12,800 nt of DNA from an uncultured bacterium (lineage in GTDB: Bacteria; Verrucomicrobiota; Kiritimatiellia; RFP12; UBA1067), in assembly GCA_902773475.1 (NCBI GenBank), contig CACYEO010000030.1, forward strand, positions 1 to 12,800. The letters are read 5' to 3'. The translations under genes were made by a program, and so were the position numbers. The notes beneath the pieces are model-generated. The model saw only the letters and a list, made by a program, of their open reading frames with translations. It ran no database searches and was not told where the DNA came from. Shown in pieces: positions 1-6,166 of this stretch (position 1 is its first letter; the number at the start of each line of letters is the position of its first letter).

Positions 1-546
1 AAGCACGTGGCGATACTCGGACACTCGCGCGGCGGCAAGACCGCGCTCTGGACGGGAGCCACCGACAAGCGTTTCGCGCTGACGTATTCGGTGCAGTCCG
101 GCTGCGGCGGAGCGAAGCTGAACCACATCTCGCTCCCCAAGTCCGAAAGCATCAAAATCATAACGAGGAACTTCCCGCACTGGTTCTGCAAGAACTACAA
201 CAAGTACCGCGGCAAGGAGATGTCGATGCCGTTCGACCAGCACATGCTCGCCGCGCTCGTCGCGCCGCGGCTGCTTCTCATAAGCTCGGCGACCGAGGAC
301 GCATGGGCGGGACCGCTTGGCGAATGGTGGTCTGCGCGGCTGGCTTCGCCCGCGTGGGAACTCTACGGGAAGAAGGGCCTCGTTGCCGACAAGTTCCCCG
401 CGCCCGAAACGCCGCAGTTCAACGGCTCGGTCGGCTATTTCATACGCACGGGGGTGCACAGCCTCACGCGCTATGAATGGGGAAGGGTCATGGACTTCGC
501 GGAAAAGAACGGATGGAAGGGATGCGTCCCTTCCGCCCGCAAATAA
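1..546 (+). CDS. CE15-like glucuronoyl/acyl esterase, C-terminal part (5' truncated by window edge)
   Basis: This is the C-terminal 181 residues of an alpha/beta hydrolase; the frame is open from base 1, so the true start lies outside the window. The nucleophile elbow GHSRGGK is at the extreme left, with the catalytic Ser codon at 25-27. It matches the GxSRxGK signature of carbohydrate esterase family 15, which cleaves glucuronate esters joining lignin to xylan. Other family-like segments follow in order: SGCGG, FPHWFC, DQHMLAAL, SATEDAWAGP (which may hold the acidic residue) and GVHSLTRYEW with the likely catalytic His at 457-459. Localisation cannot be judged because the N-terminus is missing. 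Related acetylxylan-esterase-like hydrolases share this fold, so the substrate is inferred. The next genes on this strand are a doubtful small ORF and a glycosyltransferase, not a recognisable polysaccharide-utilisation set. Confidence 0.82.
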   Translation, partial: KHVAILGHSRGGKTALWTGATDKRFALTYSVQSGCGGAKLNHISLPKSESIKIITRNFPHWFCKNYNKYRGKEMSMPFDQHMLAALVAPRLLLISSATEDAWAGPLGEWWSARLASPAWELYGKKGLVADKFPAPETPQFNGSVGYFIRTGVHSLTRYEWGRVMDFAEKNGWKGCVPSARK

Positions 547-731
547 CGCCAAACCGCGCGCAGGGCGGCGATGGGCAGGCCAGGCGACGGCAATTCCGGC
601 AACGCCGTCTCGTGGCCGAAACGCGCAAAAAGATCGCCTCCTTCAGGAAAAGGACGGACAGGCAGATTCTTTCGTTCGCGATACGCCGGCAGAAATTTTC
701 GTACTACCGGAACCTGATGAAAAGGGGATGA
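522..731 (+). CDS. Doubtful small basic ORF between esterase and glycosyltransferase
   Basis: This frame stays open from at least 477 to a TGA at 729-731, four bases before the glycosyltransferase start. The ATG at 522 would overlap the esterase end by 25 bases; a GTG at 612 would give only the last 39 residues. No start has a well-spaced Shine-Dalgarno: GGAAGG sits almost on top of the 522 ATG. The product would be very rich in Arg and Lys, with a plausible-looking end (RRQKFSYYRNLMKRG). I recognise no family. It may be a real small basic protein, the remnant of a longer gene, or simply non-coding spacer; the last is at least as likely. Without it, 547-735 holds only the glycosyltransferase ribosome-binding site AGGGG. 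Confidence 0.22.
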   Translation: MRPFRPQITPNRAQGGDGQARRRQFRQRRLVAETRKKIASFRKRTDRQILSFAIRRQKFSYYRNLMKRG

Positions 732-735
732 TCCG

Positions 736-1653
736 ATGACCGTTTCCGCAGTCATACCCACATACAACCGCGCAGACATGGTCTGCCGCTGCATCAAAAG
801 CATTCTCGCGGCGGAGAAAGACGGCTTCGATGTGGAAATAATCGTCGTGGACGACGCCTCGCCGGACGGCACCCGGGGCCGCATCGCGTCAGAATTCCGC
901 GATTCGCCGCTGACATACCTGCGCAACGGAAAGAACTCCTTCCAGGCGGTCTCGCGCAATCGCGGCGCGGCAGCAGCCAAGGGGGGATACATTCTTTTCC
1001 TCGACGATGACAACGAAGTCGATCCGCGCATCTTCAAGGAACTGCTTGAAGTGTTCAAATCGCACCCGCGCGCGGGGCTCGTCGCGCCGATGGCAATCCA
1101 CAAGCGCCCGACGGACGAAAATCTCGTATGGTCGCTCGGAAGCGGATTCAACCGCTGGACGTCCATGCCGCAGGATCGCATGCCGAACCTGCCGCTCGCG
1201 GAACTTCCCGCCGGACAGGACGTCTATCCCACGACATACTATCCGAACGGCTTCATGGTTTCGCGCGCCGCATTCGACGCCGCCGGCGGATTCGACGAAA
1301 AATACATCCAGATTTTCGAAGAGTCTGACTTCGGCTGGAAGATAATGGAAGCCGGATACGAAGAATACGTTTCGACAAAGGCGCGAACCTGGCATTACGG
1401 ATTTCTCGAGCCGGGCTGCGCCCCCGAACTGCGCAGGCTGGGGATTGAAAGACCGCTTCGCACGTACTGCTTTGCGAAAAACCGCCTCCGCTTCGCGCGC
1501 AAGCATTTCAATTTCCTGCAAGTCCTCTCGGTTTCGCTCGTATTCGCGCCTCTTTCCGCGGTCTACTATTCGGCCGTGGCGCTGAAACACCGCCGCGCCG
1601 ACATAGCCTGGGCGTACATCAAAGGCACGCTCGCCGGCATCTTCGGCCTGTGA
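736..1653 (+). CDS. Family 2 glycosyltransferase (GT-A fold), 305 aa
   Basis: It transfers a sugar from a nucleotide-sugar donor, probably in cell-surface polysaccharide or lipid-linked glycan synthesis; donor and acceptor are unknown. The N-terminus has the GT2 opening VSAVIPTYNRADM (residues 3-15), the nucleotide-binding IIVVDDASPDGT (35-46) and the metal-binding LDDDNEVD (89-96, DxD). A later acidic motif, EESDFGWK (195-202), lies where the catalytic base of GT2 enzymes is expected, after NGFMVSRAAFDAAGGFDE. Residues about 261-283 are hydrophobic and probably anchor the C-terminus at the membrane. The ATG at 736 is preceded by AGGGG about 8 bases upstream, which supports this start. It may share a transcript with the upstream esterase. 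The family is clear but the specific role cannot be read from sequence. Confidence 0.9.
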   Translation: MTVSAVIPTYNRADMVCRCIKSILAAEKDGFDVEIIVVDDASPDGTRGRIASEFRDSPLTYLRNGKNSFQAVSRNRGAAAAKGGYILFLDDDNEVDPRIFKELLEVFKSHPRAGLVAPMAIHKRPTDENLVWSLGSGFNRWTSMPQDRMPNLPLAELPAGQDVYPTTYYPNGFMVSRAAFDAAGGFDEKYIQIFEESDFGWKIMEAGYEEYVSTKARTWHYGFLEPGCAPELRRLGIERPLRTYCFAKNRLRFARKHFNFLQVLSVSLVFAPLSAVYYSAVALKHRRADIAWAYIKGTLAGIFGL

Positions 1654-1684
1654 CGTTCCCGCCAGGCGTCACACCCCGGCAACC

Positions 1685-1708
1685 CAAACACTCAAACACC
1701 CAAACACT
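1685..1708. repeat. Three tandem copies of CAAACAC[T/C], period 8
   Basis: CAAACAC occurs at 1685-1691, 1693-1699 and 1701-1707, spaced exactly 8 bases apart, with T, C and T as eighth bases. The array starts 32 bases after the glycosyltransferase stop. It does not resemble the surrounding GC-rich codon-driven sequence. The function is unknown. Confidence 0.85.
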
Positions 1709-1712
1709 TATG

Positions 1713-1733
1713 AGACGTCAGACGCGAGACGAG
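1713..1733. repeat. Three tandem copies of AGACGNN, period 7
   Basis: AGACG occurs at 1713-1717, 1720-1724 and 1727-1731, exactly 7 bases apart, with TC, CG and AG as the variable pair. It lies almost directly after the 8-base array, so two unrelated short-period arrays abut in the same spacer. The function is unknown. Confidence 0.75.
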
Positions 1734-1850
1734 AGTGCGGTTCCTCCTTTTCTTTTCCTTTGCCTTCCTCAACCAATCCTTCTCTCGTTTCGACCTCTGT
1801 CTCCACCCCGACAGAACGCCTTTCCGGGGTGTTCCACTGCATATTGCACT

Positions 1851-1882
1851 TCCCGGAAAAATTTTTCCGCTCGCTTCCGGGA
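1851..1882 (+). promoter_or_regulatory. 16-base palindrome inside an alternative hairpin, purM upstream region
   Basis: CGGAAAAATTTTTCCG at 1854-1869 is a perfect palindrome with 8-base arms and no loop. Its left arm can instead pair downstream: TCCCGGAA (1851-1858) with TTCCGGGA (1875-1882), giving an 8-base-pair stem with a 16-base loop. The two structures exclude each other. An A run rather than a T run follows on the plus strand, so it is not a standard intrinsic terminator for the glycosyltransferase. It could be an operator, a curved A-tract element or a leader structure of purM. This reading is inferred from symmetry only. Confidence 0.4.
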
Positions 1883-1907
1883 GAAAAAAAGAGTAGACTA
1901 ACATCCA

Positions 1908-1931
1908 AACCCCGCAAAAGGTGAGCGGGTT
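1908..1931 (+). promoter_or_regulatory. Possible leader hairpin with an SD-like sequence in its loop, just before purM
   Basis: CCCGC (1911-1915) can pair with GCGGG (1925-1929), extended by AA/TT past a bulged C. The 9-base loop AAAAGGTGA holds a Shine-Dalgarno-like core. A second purine motif, AAAGG at 1935-1939, lies 7 bases before the GTG at 1947 and is the likelier ribosome-binding site. The stem is short and may be chance in GC-rich DNA. Confidence 0.25.
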
Positions 1932-1946
1932 GCGAAAGGTCAAACC

Positions 1947-3005
1947 GTGAATAGCCCCAAACAGACCACTTCCTCCGGCAAAAACTCGGCATACGCCCAG
2001 TCCGGCGTCAATATCGACGACAAAATGTCCGCCCTGCGCACCGTCAAGGAGCTTGTCTCTACGACGAAAACCCCCGGCGTCATAGGCGGAATCGGCTCGT
2101 TCGGCGGGCTGTTCAAATCCCCCGGCAAAGACACCCTGCTGGTTGCTTCCACGGACGGCGTGGGGACGAAGCTCAAAGTCGCCGCGATGATGAAGAAGCA
2201 CGACACCGTGGGGCAGGACATCGTAAACCACTGCGTGAACGACATACTCGTGCAGGGGGCGCGGCCGCTGTTTTTCATGGACTACGTGGGAACGTCCAAG
2301 TTCGACGGTCCGGTTTTCAAGGAAATCGTCTCCGGCCTCTGCAAAGCCTGCAAGGAAAACGGGATGGCGCTCCTCGGCGGGGAGACGGCGGAAATGCCGG
2401 GCCTATATCCTGTCGGCGAATACGACCTTGTGGGCACTATCGTCGGCTGCGTTGAAAAGAGCAAACTGATCACGGGCAAGTCCATACGCGCCGGGGACGC
2501 GATTCTCGGATTCCCGTCCAACGGTTTGCAGACGAACGGCTTTTCGCTCGCCCGCCGCGTGTTTTTCGATTTGTGCATGCTCAGCCCGAACGACAGGCTG
2601 CCCGGCACCAGCCAGACCGTAGGTTCCGCGCTTCTCGCAGTCCACAAGAGCTTCCTCAAGCCCGTCATGAAATTGATTGAGCGCGGCGTGAAGATCAGCG
2701 GCATGGCGCACATCACCGGGGGAGGGTTCCCGGACAACATTCCGCGCGTCCTGCCGAAGGCGGTGGACGCCGAAATCAACCGCGCCTCGTGGGATCCGCC
2801 GGTCGTTTTCCAGTTCATCGAACGCATGGGACACGTCGACCGCGATGAAATGTACCGCGTGTTCAACATGGGCATCGGCTACGTGCTGATCATACCCAAG
2901 AAGGACGTAAAGCGCGCAAAGGCCGCGATGGCGTCGATAAAGCAGCCTATCGTGGAAATAGGCGTGGTCCGCAAGGGGACGGGCAAAGTCCGCTACGTGA
3001 ACTGA
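1947..3005 (+). CDS. purM: Phosphoribosylformylglycinamidine cyclo-ligase (AIR synthetase), 352 aa
   Basis: It catalyses ATP-dependent closure of FGAM to aminoimidazole ribonucleotide, step five of de novo purine synthesis, in the cytosol. Family hallmarks appear in order: YAQSGVNID (16-24), STDGVGTK (68-75), HCVNDILVQGA (95-105), GGETAEMPGLY (144-154), FPSNGLQTNGFSLAR (189-203) and HITGGGFPDNIPR (255-267). The length matches the usual 345-350 residues. The N-terminal dozen residues are a low-complexity extension ahead of the conserved YAQSGV start. The GTG at 1947 is chosen because AAAGG lies 7 bases upstream and no other in-frame start sits near the conserved N-terminus. It stands alone, after a 293-base spacer and converging with the minus-strand block 15 bases away. 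No other pur gene is in the window. Confidence 0.97.
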   Translation: MNSPKQTTSSGKNSAYAQSGVNIDDKMSALRTVKELVSTTKTPGVIGGIGSFGGLFKSPGKDTLLVASTDGVGTKLKVAAMMKKHDTVGQDIVNHCVNDILVQGARPLFFMDYVGTSKFDGPVFKEIVSGLCKACKENGMALLGGETAEMPGLYPVGEYDLVGTIVGCVEKSKLITGKSIRAGDAILGFPSNGLQTNGFSLARRVFFDLCMLSPNDRLPGTSQTVGSALLAVHKSFLKPVMKLIERGVKISGMAHITGGGFPDNIPRVLPKAVDAEINRASWDPPVVFQFIERMGHVDRDEMYRVFNMGIGYVLIIPKKDVKRAKAAMASIKQPIVEIGVVRKGTGKVRYVN

Positions 3006-3020
3006 AGCGCAGGCGCGGCA

Positions 3021-4832
3021 TTATTTGTCGCGGTGCGAAAACACAAGCTGTCCGGCCAGGATGTCGCGCTCTATCGCAGGGCGCGACGCGTTTTCTTTGG
3101 CGATTTCCATCGGGGACTTTTCTTTCGGCTTTTCCTTGGCTTCGCCTTTGCCGGGCGCAGTCTTCCTGGCCGTCTGGCGCTGCTGCGGCTTGTGCTTTAT
3201 GGTTTTGCCGAAACCGCTGCCGGACGGCGAACCGCGAAAGCCGCCTCTCGCGCCGCCGAATCCGCCGCGCGCGCCGGTCCCGAAGCCCTTGCCGGAACTG
3301 TGGCGGCCTGAAGAATGCCTGCCCGAGGGTCCGGCCAGGCCGGATTCATGCGATCCTGCGTCTCCCAGCGCCTTCGGCGGCTTTTTGCCGTCATCCTTGA
3401 CCACGGCTTCGCCCGGAACGCCGGGCTGCTTGAATTCGAGATCCGCAATGAGACCTTCGCGGACAAGCCGCACCGCGTGCTGGATGTCGCCGTATATGAG
3501 ATCGCGGTCGAAGGAAGCGACGAACTGGATGGGCTTGGGGTCGCAATACGTGAATTCGATATTCCAGAGGAGTTTTTCCGTTTTCGCGCGCGATCCGGTC
3601 CCGGCGCTGCGGAGAATGCGCATCAACCCTTCGCCGAGTTCTATGCGAGCAGGCGAGAACACTTCGCCAGGATGCGGGGGAGGATACGGCTTGCGCGGGT
3701 TTTTGCGCGGCGGCGTGTAGACGCATCCCGTCGTTTCGAAAAGTTCGATATGGGGTTCGCTCCTGCGGCGCCTTTCGAAATCCTTCCATTCCACAGGCGT
3801 TTCGCCGAGATGCCCGCGATCGTCGTACGCGCCGACGACCGGCGGCTTCGAATCGCCGCGCGAGACTATGCGGTATATCTGCGTCTCGGCGTTTTTGTCG
3901 TCGCGGTCCGAAGCGAAAACGCACCACCACACGGCGCCGGAGGGCTGGCAGTCCGGGCGGGTCTCCGCCGGACAGTCTTCGTACCAGAAGAAAGGCATGG
4001 AGCCGAGCGCGTCGGTAAGCGCGGAGAGGTTGCGCGGGCCGACGCGCTTGCCTTTGAACGGATCCTGCACCGGACCGTTCGCGGCGGACTCGTCCTCCTG
4101 CTCCGGTTCTTCTTGAGGTTTGACCTCCGGCGGCTTTTCGGCGGGTTTTTCCTCCACGACCGGCTTGGGCGGTTCGGGAGCCTTGGCAGCCTCCTGCGTT
4201 TCCGTGCGGCGCGGTTTTTTATTCTTCTGCGTCTTCTTTTCATCTCCGCCGAAGAACGACAGGGCAAACCATATCGCAACGCCCGCAAGGATGAAACCGG
4301 CCGCGGTCTTCGCAATGCCCGCCCAGTCGATGTTTTTTTTCTTCTTCTTGTTCTTTCCGGGCGCTTCGCCGCCCGGCATCGCGAAAGGAGGCGCGTCCGG
4401 GACGGGCGGCGGGGGAGGGGGGGCGGCGCGAAGCGCGACGGAACCGCCGCCGGGCGTTGCGATACGGGGCTTGGGAGGCGCAACGGCGGACTTGTTCTTG
4501 AAGCCGAGCTTGCGCTCCTCGGGCGGAAACGCCTCGCCGGTGGAAAGATCGAACCACAGGACGTTGGGCGCGACTTCGGCGAATCCGGGATCGCCTTTCA
4601 TCGCGGCCTTGAACGAGCATTTCGAGCCGGGCGGCAGGGACGGGCGGATTTCGCTTTCGAGGCTGCGACAGAGATCGAAAGGATTCTCCAGTTCGCCCGG
4701 TTCGTAGACGAGAAACACCGCCTGCGGCCCGTAGAGGGGAGGCTTCGAGAAAAACGCTTTTATCAAATCGAGGCAGGGTTCGACGTTTTCTTCGCCGAAT
4801 AGCGACTCGAGCGCGGGAAATTCTCCAGCCAT
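3021..4832 (-). CDS. Uncharacterised 603-aa membrane-anchored protein, Pro-rich with Gly/Arg-rich tail, last gene of the V-ATPase operon
   Basis: I do not recognise this family. Residues 1-115 look like a folded acidic domain. A Pro-rich linker follows (116-159, with six Pro in a row at 138-143), then a Lys run (160-166), one hydrophobic segment at about 171-194 and a second charged Pro/Glu/Lys linker (197-260). A likely globular domain spans about 262-470, with Cys at 287, 295, 304, 370 and 430 and a WYEDCPAE / AVWWCVFASDR core. The tail (490-575) is Gly/Ser/Arg-rich with GRHSS in tandem (504-513) and RGG repeats (522-534). The ATG at 4832 has GGAGG 4 bases upstream; an upstream in-frame TTG at 4850 lacks such a site. 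It follows atpB by 26 bases, where subunit D usually lies, but it is far too long and lacks D's coiled-coil character. Topology is uncertain because both flanks of the span are basic. Confidence 0.85.
   Translation of the reverse strand: MAGEFPALESLFGEENVEPCLDLIKAFFSKPPLYGPQAVFLVYEPGELENPFDLCRSLESEIRPSLPPGSKCSFKAAMKGDPGFAEVAPNVLWFDLSTGEAFPPEERKLGFKNKSAVAPPKPRIATPGGGSVALRAAPPPPPPVPDAPPFAMPGGEAPGKNKKKKKNIDWAGIAKTAAGFILAGVAIWFALSFFGGDEKKTQKNKKPRRTETQEAAKAPEPPKPVVEEKPAEKPPEVKPQEEPEQEDESAANGPVQDPFKGKRVGPRNLSALTDALGSMPFFWYEDCPAETRPDCQPSGAVWWCVFASDRDDKNAETQIYRIVSRGDSKPPVVGAYDDRGHLGETPVEWKDFERRRRSEPHIELFETTGCVYTPPRKNPRKPYPPPHPGEVFSPARIELGEGLMRILRSAGTGSRAKTEKLLWNIEFTYCDPKPIQFVASFDRDLIYGDIQHAVRLVREGLIADLEFKQPGVPGEAVVKDDGKKPPKALGDAGSHESGLAGPSGRHSSGRHSSGKGFGTGARGGFGGARGGFRGSPSGSGFGKTIKHKPQQRQTARKTAPGKGEAKEKPKEKSPMEIAKENASRPAIERDILAGQLVFSHRDK
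4332..4340 (-). other. A8 run forming an A_AAA_AAC slippery heptamer before the membrane span
   Basis: On the coding strand, eight A residues followed by C encode Lys-Lys-Asn in the 603-aa protein. In the zero frame they make the heptamer A_AAA_AAC. A shift to the -1 frame would end at a TGA at 4240-4242 after about 30 residues, giving a product without the membrane span and with a Cys/His-rich tail. A transcriptional slip at the run would have similar effects. The run may simply reflect Lys codons. Confidence 0.3.
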
Positions 4833-4835
4833 TTG

Positions 4836-4841
4836 CCCTCC
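4836..4841 (-). promoter_or_regulatory. Ribosome-binding site fixing the start of the 603-aa gene
   Basis: GGAGGG on the minus strand lies 3-4 bases before the ATG at 4832. It is the strongest Shine-Dalgarno match near the gene and falls after the alternative TTG at 4850, so it argues for the ATG. Confidence 0.7.
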
Positions 4842-4858
4842 AGGTTGCAAATTCGACG

Positions 4859-6166
4859 TCAGCCTTTGCGCGGCCAGTATTTATCGCTGAGTTTCGAAGG
4901 AATGCCCGTTTCCGAACGCTCGAAGCATCCGGCGAGTATTTCCCATCCGCGGTCGAGCGCCTGTTCGAGCGGAATGTTCACCGCCAGATCCATCATGCCC
5001 TTCTCGAACGCTTCGCCGTATTTGATCAGCTTGCGGTCCCATTCAGACATGCGGAAGCCCATCGACTGCTTTTCCGCCGTCTCCTTGTAGGACGAATAGA
5101 GTTTTATCATCGCGTCCATCAAAGTGCGGTGGTCTTCGCGGGTGTCCTTGTTGACCTGCTGTTTGAGACGGGAAAGCGAACCGAACGGCTCGATGCGCCC
5201 GTTGCGGAGATAGAACTGGCCTTCGGTGATGTAGCCGGTGTTGTCCGGGACGGGATGGGTGACGTCGTCGCCGGGCATTGTGGTGACGGCGAGGATGGTT
5301 ATGGAACCCGCGCCGTTGAAATCCACGGCCTTTTCGTAGCGGGAGGCGAGTTCGGAATACAGGTTCCCGGGATAGCCGCGGTTGGAGGGGATCTGCTCCA
5401 TGGTGATGGAGATTTCCTTCAGCGCGTCGGCGAAAGACGTCATGTCCGTGAGCAGGACAAGCACGCGTTTGCCGCGCAGGGCGAACTCTTCGGCGACGGC
5501 GAGGGACGCGTCGGGCACGAGCATGCATTCCACGACCGGATCTGCCGCGGTATGCACGAACATGACGGTGCGCGCGAGCGCGCCCGACTCGTCCAGGGTG
5601 TCGCGGAATTTGAGATAGTCGTCGTATTTCAGCCCCATGCCGCCCAGGACGATCACATCGACTTCCGCCTGAAGGGCGATCCGCGAAAGCAGTTCGTTGT
5701 ACGGCTCGCCGGCCTTGGCGAAAATCGGCAGCTTCTGGCTTTCTACAAGCGAGTTGAAGAGGTCGATCATCGGAATGTTCGTGCGGACCATCTTCTTCGG
5801 GACGACGCGTCTGGCGGGATTGACCGAAGGCCGCCCTGTCTCCACGGTCGGGCCGGACGAAAGATCCGGGCCTCCGTCGCGCGGCCTGCCGGTTCCGGTG
5901 AACGCCCTGCCGAGAAGCGCGTCGCCGCACGGAATGCGCAGCGCGGAGCCGAGGAAGCGCACGCGCGCGGAAGTGTCCACGCCGCGCGCCCCCGCGAATA
6001 TCTGGAGCGTCACGTTTTCGCGGTCGAGCTTGATCACCTGCGCAAGGGACGTCCCGGCGCGGCTTTCGATTTCAGCGATCTCGCCGTACTTCACGCCCTC
6101 TGCGCGGAGCGTGGCGACGGAACCGGACAGCGAATCTATCTTGCGGTAGACTTTGTTGTCAAACAC
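4859..6166 (-). CDS. atpB: V/A-type ATPase subunit B, 435 aa
   Basis: This is the non-catalytic nucleotide-site subunit that alternates with A in the A3B3 head of the rotary V/A-ATPase at the inner membrane. VRTNIPMIDLFNSLVESQ (127-144) is followed by KLPIFAKAGEPYNEL (145-159), which replaces a Walker A motif; the missing GxGKT is normal for B. Later family segments include LLTDMTSFADALKEIS, IPSNRGYPGNLYSELASRYE, GSITILAVTTMPGDDVTHP, and PDNTGYITEGQFYL. The length, 435, is like the chlamydial/spirochaetal form and somewhat shorter than the roughly 460 of Enterococcus. The start is GTG at 6166 with AAGGAGG about 6 bases upstream. It overlaps the atpA stop by 8 bases, which implies translational coupling and near-equal synthesis of A and B. 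Confidence 0.97.
   Translation of the reverse strand: MFDNKVYRKIDSLSGSVATLRAEGVKYGEIAEIESRAGTSLAQVIKLDRENVTLQIFAGARGVDTSARVRFLGSALRIPCGDALLGRAFTGTGRPRDGGPDLSSGPTVETGRPSVNPARRVVPKKMVRTNIPMIDLFNSLVESQKLPIFAKAGEPYNELLSRIALQAEVDVIVLGGMGLKYDDYLKFRDTLDESGALARTVMFVHTAADPVVECMLVPDASLAVAEEFALRGKRVLVLLTDMTSFADALKEISITMEQIPSNRGYPGNLYSELASRYEKAVDFNGAGSITILAVTTMPGDDVTHPVPDNTGYITEGQFYLRNGRIEPFGSLSRLKQQVNKDTREDHRTLMDAMIKLYSSYKETAEKQSMGFRMSEWDRKLIKYGEAFEKGMMDLAVNIPLEQALDRGWEILAGCFERSETGIPSKLSDKYWPRKG

Larger units (their letters stand above)
1654..1946. other. Repeat-bearing intergenic spacer upstream of purM
   Basis: This 293-base stretch has no convincing gene. A frame is open from 1650 to 1901, but its product is Pro/Ser/Arg-rich with no family resemblance and no ribosome-binding site. 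The base composition differs sharply from the flanks: an A/C-rich tandem array (1685-1708), a 7-base-period array (1713-1733), a nearly pure pyrimidine tract on the plus strand (about 1741-1770, pyrimidine-rich to about 1815), then AT-rich sequence with a 16-base palindrome (1854-1869) and an A7 run (1884-1890). It should contain the purM promoter and leader. The only candidate box I see is a weak -10-like TAGACT at 1894-1899 without a good -35, so no promoter is called. Confidence 0.6.

Noticed and set aside
1650..1901. An 83-codon frame in the spacer before purM
   Set aside because: It covers the tandem repeats and the pyrimidine tract, has no ribosome-binding site and no family resemblance.
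3003..3030. A terminator between the convergent purM and the 603-aa gene
   Set aside because: Only a 4-base CGCG match flanking an AT-rich loop is seen, with no T run on either side, so no terminator is called.
3315..4802. A 495-codon plus-strand frame opposite the 603-aa gene
   Set aside because: It is Arg/Phe/Leu-rich with no domain and no ribosome-binding site. The minus strand has a strong ribosome-binding site, operon context and a sensible domain layout.
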